From Tubiluchus corallicola (lineage: Eukaryota > Priapulida > Priapulimorpha > Priapulimorphida > Tubiluchidae), in contig JAQGDQ010001257.1 of NCBI GenBank assembly GCA_030141605.1, forward strand, positions 1 through 51,596: DNA of 51,596 nucleotides, read 5' to 3'. The translations under genes were made by a program, and so were the position numbers. Positions 45,721-51,596 of this stretch are shown in pieces. Under the pieces are notes generated by a model. That model saw nothing but the letters and a program-made list of their open reading frames with translations, searched no databases and was not told the origin of the DNA. The number at the start of each line of letters is the position of its first letter. The stretch's first letter is position 1.

Positions 45721-46550
45721 ATGAAAAAGACCATACGTGTTCGTTCGTTTGCTCAGTGGCAACACAGTGGACGCTCCGAAATTTGGGGTAAGTGTAATTT
45801 TATTCTTTAGCGTGTTTTTAGTTTTATAACGACACTTTATTGCTTTTTCAATAGCAAAGCAATAGACTTTAATTACATCATAATTCGTGTAAGTGAAATT
45901 CTTCTTTGCAATAACGTGTGCACACGCGAATTCCATGCTATAACGTTTGAATAGCGTTAATTATTTTCTTACAGAATACAGCTTTATAAGAATCAATAAA
46001 CTTAGCATATCATCATCATCATCATGGACCCAAGAACGCATTTTCAGGTGCCAGGTGGCAGTGAAGATTACGCATTGTCACCTACGTGCTATGCGAGCGG
46101 GTGCAAATAAACAAGTATGAAGCTATGCAGAGACGTCACGATCGATCATTATGGCCACGAAAGAAACTTTATCTGCCACGTGTGTGGTCATACGGTCATG
46201 ACGCAATACGGTCTACGCTCTCGTCTACTACGGAGACATCCAGCGAGACGACAGCGGCGACAGCAACAACAATAACAACAACAACGACAGCAGCATCAAA
46301 ATGGTGGCCGAGATGGCGGCGATGATGATGATGAAGATGGGCCGTTTTTGTGTGAGCAATGTGGGCTGCTGTTTCACACATTAGCGGCTTTAGAGAGGCA
46401 CGCCGCACAACAGCAGTGTGGCGACCAAGATGGCGATGATGATGATGATGACGACGACAATGATGATGATGATGAAGCTGCTGGTGGGCCGTTTTTGTGC
46501 AGCCAATGCGGCATGCTGTTCAACACAACACAATTTCGGAACAATAGCTA
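45721..46550 (+). pseudogene. C2H2 zinc-finger gene in unit 1, degraded
   Basis: Exon 1 (45721-45787) encodes MKKTIRVRSFAQWQHSGRS and ends at GGG|GTAAGT. Exon 2 begins at 45975 after TTTTCTTACAG, in a compatible phase. Indels around 46026-46120 bring a stop (TGA 46118). Further on are a C2H2 finger (CHVCGHTVMTQYGL), a glutamine tract in which one CAA is TAA, an acidic run, then FLCEQCGLLFHTLAALERH and FLCSQCGMLF. The intact ancestor would have been a small nuclear multi-finger protein. Confidence 0.6.
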
Positions 46551-47794
46551 ATAGTACAGAACTTTTGGTTAAGAACTGTAAAACTACTGAAAACTTTTGG
46601 GGGACGAAACAAAACGCCCGAAGTAGCTGGACAGAAACTCCAACTGAGTTGACTTATACAGAGTGCAAAAATCTAAAATGGCCTAACAAGGATTTCAGTT
46701 TTCAATATCATTGGTGTGGCTCGGCAGACGATACTACATATTCATGTTATTTTAAAACTGGGTTCGTTGACATGACTCATGGGGGACTTCCCTTTAGCGA
46801 CCTAGGAAATATCGGTCATTGCTTATACACTACCGGACGATGTGCAACACCCAAAAATCTCTGGGTGGAATGGAGGGTTAATCCATCAACACTTAAAGAA
46901 TTTCTTCCAGTTGGTACTATGAATGCTTCCATTTCAAAAGGGATGATTATGATTCCTTCGCTCCAAGAAGCTTATGCCTTTGACCCTTCCGTAAACTTAT
47001 CACTTAATTTAAGAATTAATACAACTTCTGAATTTGCCTTTGACATATTAAAAATATATTCTAAGCCTAATAATCAAAAAGTATTTCCCACTGTCGATGC
47101 CTTGGCAAAACGAATTGAATCAGTTCGAAATGAAATTCTTGGTAAAATTCAATACTTGACCGAAAAAATCTCAGGACCAATAACTGAAGTAAATGAAATG
47201 TGTCGACTGTCAAAACTTTCTTCAAATCTAATTCTGTCATTAGCAACATTGAGTCCTTCTTTATACATTAGAAACATCCTTCAAAATCCCTTTCTTATTG
47301 CCCAAATATCTGGAAGTTTTGTAATCGTCCATCCCTGTCAAAAGGTTTACGATTATACACTTAATATAGAACAGAAGACCTGTTATCGGGAAATCCCGAT
47401 TACTTACAGGCTCACTGTGGGAGGAACAGACTATACAGGTTACCTTGATCCCAGAACTGACACAATCAGCAAGTTCTTAGACTTTCTAATTCAGAAATGT
47501 AAGTCATCACTAATATTTCATTTCACACAATTTTGCTTCTTGCAAATATTTGTTTCGGCATCAATTCCTGTAATGTCCCAATTGCCCCCGGCAGATCATT
47601 CTATCGATATATATAAAGGGCAAGGACTACTATACACAGGACAAATAGCGGACTACAGGCCCATCTACATGGCCACGGGTGCTCTTCTGGAATGGATGAG
47701 CTCAATGGATTTGGAAAAAAGTATAATGGCCTCTTTGTTTGGCGGCTTGGATGCATACACAATAGATGAAAGATTTCTGGGGCCATATCATTGA
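46542..47794 (+). CDS. Envelope-glycoprotein-like frame, unit 1, fused to the unknown gene
   Basis: Open for over 400 codons. The ectodomain-like sequence has at least eight cysteines, several N-glycosylation sequons and no cytoplasmic-type low-complexity sequence; a sequon-containing N-terminal part is present only in unit 1. A 96-nt segment (47499-47594) has intron ends (AAT|GTAAGT and CCCCGGCAG) and, if removed, keeps the frame. Downstream the frame reads directly into the unknown gene (ALLEW, LEKSIMASLFGGLDA) and stops at 47792. General resemblance to invertebrate retroelement or viral envelope glycoproteins is my inference; no fusion peptide, furin site or membrane anchor is evident. The upstream Met-rich start at 46418 is an artefact of the GAT tract. 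Confidence 0.45.
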
Positions 47795-48233
47795 CAATTA
47801 TTGAATACGTTCATGGTTCACGTGAATTGCGACTGCTTGGGTACTAATGCACGAATTTTATTGCAGAAATGAGAAAAACTTTTTCAAACAACATTGGAAG
47901 TATTCAATTCGAACATAGATCACAAAATTCGATTTGCTATTAGAAAAATGGAGGAGGATTTTTTACCACGACACGGGTTGACAAACTAAATAGTGTCCAT
48001 TGACGTCGTTAGCCGTGCTAGCAGTGGCGGTGGCAGAACCAGCACCTTTCGAATTGCTGTTCTCGATTCATCTGGGCAGTGGGAATTATGTTTTTTTCTT
48101 TTTCTTTTTCTTGAGAAATAAAATTTTTAAGCATTGATTATTTAACAGCAACAAAAGTGCATTTTAGACTTCTGCGCACTCGTCTAAATGTAGATCTTTC
48201 AATAAAATTCCGCTAATGCAATTTAAGAGTGAT

Positions 48234-48269
<36 letters not shown>

Positions 48270-48523
48270 CTCTAATAAAATACTCACGAGCCATTATTTT
48301 CTTACAGAGTTTGAGTAAATAGAAACGAATGCGAATATACTGTAGAAGCAAATCCCTCTACAGTTCTGCAATGAATAATTAAGTCTAGTTTTCCAATGTG
48401 TCGCCCTTGTATATCGATTTAGTAGGACGATCATTTGGGTCACTAAGCACTGAAATTGGCTATTTAAACAATGCTGCTCCATTATTTAGTTACTATTTGA
48501 GCTACGTACACATCTTTCTTTAG

Positions 48524-48823
48524 ATATTTGGCAATAGTTTCATGAAAGTTACAACAATGGAGAACGGTGGGATGATGACAGCCATATTAGTAAGTGTAAT
48601 ATACAGTTACTATTTGAGCCACGTACACGTCTTTCTTTAGATATTTGGCAATAGTTTCATGAAAGTTACAACAATGGAGAACGGTGGGATGATGACAGCC
48701 ATATTAGTAAGTGTAATATACAGTTACTATTTGAGCCACGTACACGTCTTTCTTTAGATATTTGGCAATAGTTTCATGAAAGTTACAACAATGGAGAACG
48801 GTGGGATGATGACAGCCATATTA
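48524..48823 (+). repeat. Three tandem mini-exon modules (unit 2)
   Basis: Three 117-bp modules with 66-nt putative exons at 48524-48589, 48641-48706 and 48758-48823. All three are intact, with acceptor TTCTTTAG and donor TTA|GTAAGT. A fourth such exon begins at 51543 in unit 3 and runs off the window. Confidence 0.6.
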
Positions 48824-49098
48824 GTAAGTATTTTCCGCTAGTTTGATGTGACCTCAGATTTAAGACCACCATTACCAAAGCTTATTTTAATTTCCACATA
48901 ATAATCATAATAGTTGTACTCTTGATTTATGAGCACAATTACCAAAGCTCGTTTTAATTTCCGCATAATAACCATTAATATATTTATTTGTAAAAAAAAA
49001 CACTACGTAATTGGGACGTAATAACGAGATTAGGTGAGAGCATTAGGGCGAGAAAAAAATCCCTTCTAATTGTAATTTAAGAAGAGCTGTTTCCGCGA

Positions 49099-49762
49099 AT
49101 GAAAAAGACCATACGTGTTCGTTCGTTTGCTCAGTGGCACCACAGTGGACGCTCCGAAATTTGGGGTAAGTGTAATTTTATTCTTTAGCGTGTTTTTAGT
49201 TTTATAATGACACTTTATTGTTTTTTCAATAGCAAAGCAATAGACTTTAATTACATCATAATTCGTGTAAGTGAAATTCTTCTTTGCAATAACGTGTGCA
49301 CACGCGAATTCCATGCTATAACGTTTGAATAGCGTTAATTATTTTCTTACAGAATACAGCTTTATAAGAATCAACAAACACCGCTATATCGTCTTAATCA
49401 TCATGGACCCAGAACGCATTTTCAGGTGCCAGGTGGTAGTGAGAAAATTACGCATTGTCACCTGCGATATATGCGGGCGGGTCTGTCGTAGTATGAGAGC
49501 TATGCAGAGACACGTCACGATCGATCATTATGGCCACGAAAGAAACTTTCTCTGCCACGTGTGTGGTCATACGGTCATGACGCAATACGGTCTACGCTAT
49601 AAAACTACTGAAAACTTTTGGGGGACGAAACAAAACGCCCGAAGTAGCTGGACAGAAACTCCAACTGAGTTGACTTATACAGAGTGCAAAAATCTAAAAT
49701 GGCCTAACAAGGATTTCAGTTTTCAATATCATTGGTGTGGCTCGGCAGACTATACTACATAT
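49099..49762 (+). CDS. Two-exon C2H2 zinc-finger protein fused to envelope-like frame (unit 2)
   Basis: Exon 1 (49099-49165) encodes MKKTIRVRSFAQWHHSGRS and ends GGG|GTAAGT. The intron is 187 nt. Exon 2 starts at 49353 after TTTTCTTACAG, and the joined phase is open. It encodes a C2H2 finger (CDICGRVCRSMRAMQRHV), the start of a second (FLCHVCGHTVMTQYGLR), and then passes in frame into the envelope-like sequence (TTENFWG) because unit 2 lacks about 360 bp. A TGA at 49763-49765 stops it where unit 1 has TCA. An internal ATG at 49403 is an alternative start. Confidence 0.55.
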
Positions 49763-49765
49763 TGA

Positions 49766-50893
49766 TGTTATTTTAAAACTGGGTTCGTTGACATGACTCA
49801 TGGGGGACTTCCCTTTATCGACCTAGGAAATATCGGTCATTGCTTATACACCACCGGACGATGTGCAACACCCGAAAATCTCTGGGTGCAATGGACAGTT
49901 AATCCATCAACCCTTAAAGAATTTCTTCCAGTTGGTACTATGAATGCTTCCATTTCAAAAGGGATGATTATGATTCCTTCGCTCCAAGAAGCTTATGCCT
50001 TTGACCCTTCCGTAAACTTATCACTTAATTTAAGAATTAATACAACTTCTGAATTTGCCTTTGACATATTAAAAATATATTCTAAGCCTAATAATCAAAA
50101 AATATTTCCCACTGTTGATGCCTTGGCAAAACGAATTGAATCAGTTCGAAATGAAATTCTTGGTAAAATTCAATACTTGACCGAAAAAATCTCAGGACCA
50201 ATAACTGAAGTAAATGAAATGTGTCGACTGTCAAAACTTTCTTCAAATCTAATTCTGTCATTAGCAACATTGAGTCCTTCTTTATACATTAGAAACATCC
50301 TTCAAAATCCCTTTCTTATTGCCCAAATATCTGGAAGTTTTGTAATCGTCCATCCCTGTCAAAAGGTTTACGATTATACACTTAATATAGAACAGAAGAC
50401 CTGTTATCGGGAAATCCCGATTACTTACAGGCTCACTGTGGGAGGAACAGACTATACAGGTTACCTTGATCCCAGAACTGACACAATCAGCAAGTTCTTA
50501 GACTTTCTAATTCAGAAATGTAAGTCATCACTAATATTTCATTTCACACAATTTTGCTTCTTGCAAATATTTGTTTCGGCGTCAATTCCTGTAATGTCCC
50601 AATTGCCCCCAGCAGATCATTCTATCGATATATATAAAGGGCAAGGACTACTATACACAGGACAAATAGCGGACTACAGGCCCATCTACATGGCCACGGG
50701 CGCTCTTCTGGAATGGATGAGCTCAATGGATTTGGAAAAAAGTATAATGGCCTCTTTGTTTGGCGGCTTGGATGCATGCACAATAGATGTAAGATTTTTG
50801 GGGCCATTTCATTGGCAATTATTGAATAGGTTCACGGTTCACGTGAACTGCGACTGTTTAGGAGCTAATGCACGAATTTTATTGCAGAAATGA
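49766..50893 (+). pseudogene. Envelope-like frame, unit 2, after nonsense codon
   Basis: Same frame as upstream, open again from the codon after the TGA at 49763-49765. It carries the same 96-nt intron-like segment (50520-50615; acceptor CCCAGCAG). It crosses into unit 3, where TGG replaces the usual TGA, and ends at 50891-50893. Nearly identical in sequence to unit 1, so the nonsense change is recent. Confidence 0.5.
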
Positions 50894-51596
50894 GAAAAAC
50901 TTTTTCAAACAACATTGGAAGTATTCAATTCGAACATAGATCACAAAATTCGATTTGCTATTAGAAAAATTTAGGAGGATTTTTTACCACAACACGGGTT
51001 GACAAACGAAATAGAGTGTCCATTGACATCGTTAGCCGTGCTAGCAGTGGCCGTGGCAGAACCAGCACCTTTCGAATCGCCGTTCTCGATTCATCTGGGC
51101 AGAGGGAATTATGTTTTTTTCTTTTTCTTGAGAAATGAAATTTTTAAACATTGCGATTGATTATTTAACGGCAACAAATGTGCATTTTAGACTTCTGTGC
51201 ATTCGTTGTCTAAATGTAGATCTTTAAATAAAATTCCGCAATGCAATTTAAGAGTGTTGATTTGTATATATATATATATATATATATGACTCTAAAAAAT
51301 ACTCACGAGCCATTATTTTCTTACAGAGTTTGAGTAAATAGAAACAAATGCGAATATACTGTAGAAGCAAATCCCTCTACAGTTCTGCAATGAATAATTA
51401 AGTCTAGTTTTCCAATGTGTCGCCTTTGTCTATAGATTTAGTAGGACGATCATTTGGGTCACTAAGCACTGAAATTGGCTATTTAAACAATGCTGCTCCA
51501 TTATTTAGTTACTATTTGAGCCACGTACACGTCTTTCTTTAGATATTTGGCAATAGTTTCACGAAAGTTACATTCATTACAATGGAGAACGGTGGG
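50700..51596 (+). repeat. Tandem unit 3, truncated by window end
   Basis: Continues to the first mini-exon. It differs from the other units at the TGA that follows the 99-nt intron donor region: here it is TGG, so the retained-intron frame extends to 50893. Confidence 0.92.

Larger units (their letters stand above)
44294..47680 (+). repeat. Tandem unit 1 (~3.39 kb) of the amplified 3' locus
   Basis: Begins GCTCTTCTGGAAGGGATGAG and recurs at 47681 and 50700. Identity between units is high. Unit 1 is about 360 bp longer than unit 2 because it keeps the segment from about 46215 to 46575 (polyglutamine, acidic tract and two zinc fingers). Confidence 0.92.
47681..50699 (+). repeat. Tandem unit 2 (~3.02 kb)
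   Basis: Same order as unit 1: unknown-gene tail, AATAAA, (TA)n, three mini-exons, zinc-finger exons, envelope-like frame. A deletion joins GGTCTACGCT directly to the envelope-like frame, fusing two zinc fingers in frame to it. Confidence 0.92.

Noticed and set aside
45688-45936. 82-codon minus-strand frame, also at 49066-49314
   Set aside because: Lies antisense to zinc-finger exon 1 and its intron; conserved only because the unit is duplicated.

Overview
The window is animal genomic DNA, not bacterial. It is AT-rich, with GT-AG introns, calcium-binding EGF-like exons, immunoglobulin-like exons, an S1A serine protease, leucine-rich-repeat and C2H2 zinc-finger genes, a tRNA-derived SINE, a solo LTR, foldback elements and many micro- and minisatellites. 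An invertebrate metazoan is likely. I cannot name the phylum or species from sequence alone.

Layout. (1) About 1.1-22.5 kb, + strand: the 3' part of one large gene. It has 16 EGF-like exons of 111-117 nt, every one flanked by phase-1 introns, followed by two Ig-like exons and a stop at 22298-22300. Exon types recur in the order A-B-(C)-D-E-F-(B)-G and then A-B-D-E-F-G, so a multi-exon block was duplicated. At least two dead EGF exons lie in introns. The introns carry minisatellites of 37, 41, 57 and 66 bp, a SINE and foldback elements. The 57-bp array (about 51 copies) ends exactly on the acceptor of the first Ig exon and repeats that acceptor in every unit. (2) 22.5-31.4 kb: a trypsin-fold protease on the minus strand (24852-25808), then gene-poor repeats, including one copy of a roughly 2-kb duplicated segment. 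(3) 31.4-34 kb, minus strand: an LRR protein with a Thr/Ser/Pro mucin stalk and a hydrophobic C-terminus, broken by a frameshift and a nonsense codon. The second copy of the 2-kb segment lies on its other side (34.7-36.4 kb). (4) 36.5-38.4 kb, minus strand: a 16-finger C2H2 gene, also broken by one frameshift and one nonsense codon. (5) 38.6-43.9 kb: tandem repeats, a 370-bp solo LTR with heat-shock-element-like boxes, a 173-bp satellite and a long hairpin element. (6) 43.9 kb to the end: a tandemly amplified locus, three units of about 3.4, 3.0 and at least 0.9 kb. In it a short unknown multi-exon gene, a two-exon C2H2 zinc-finger gene and an envelope-glycoprotein-like reading frame are joined. 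Short repeated 66-nt mini-exons occur in each unit.

The EGF/Ig gene looks like a functional extracellular or adhesion-type protein, and the protease looks intact. The LRR-mucin gene, the C2H2 gene and the 3' cluster all show disabling changes or active rearrangement. All splice sites given are read by eye and not supported by transcript data.
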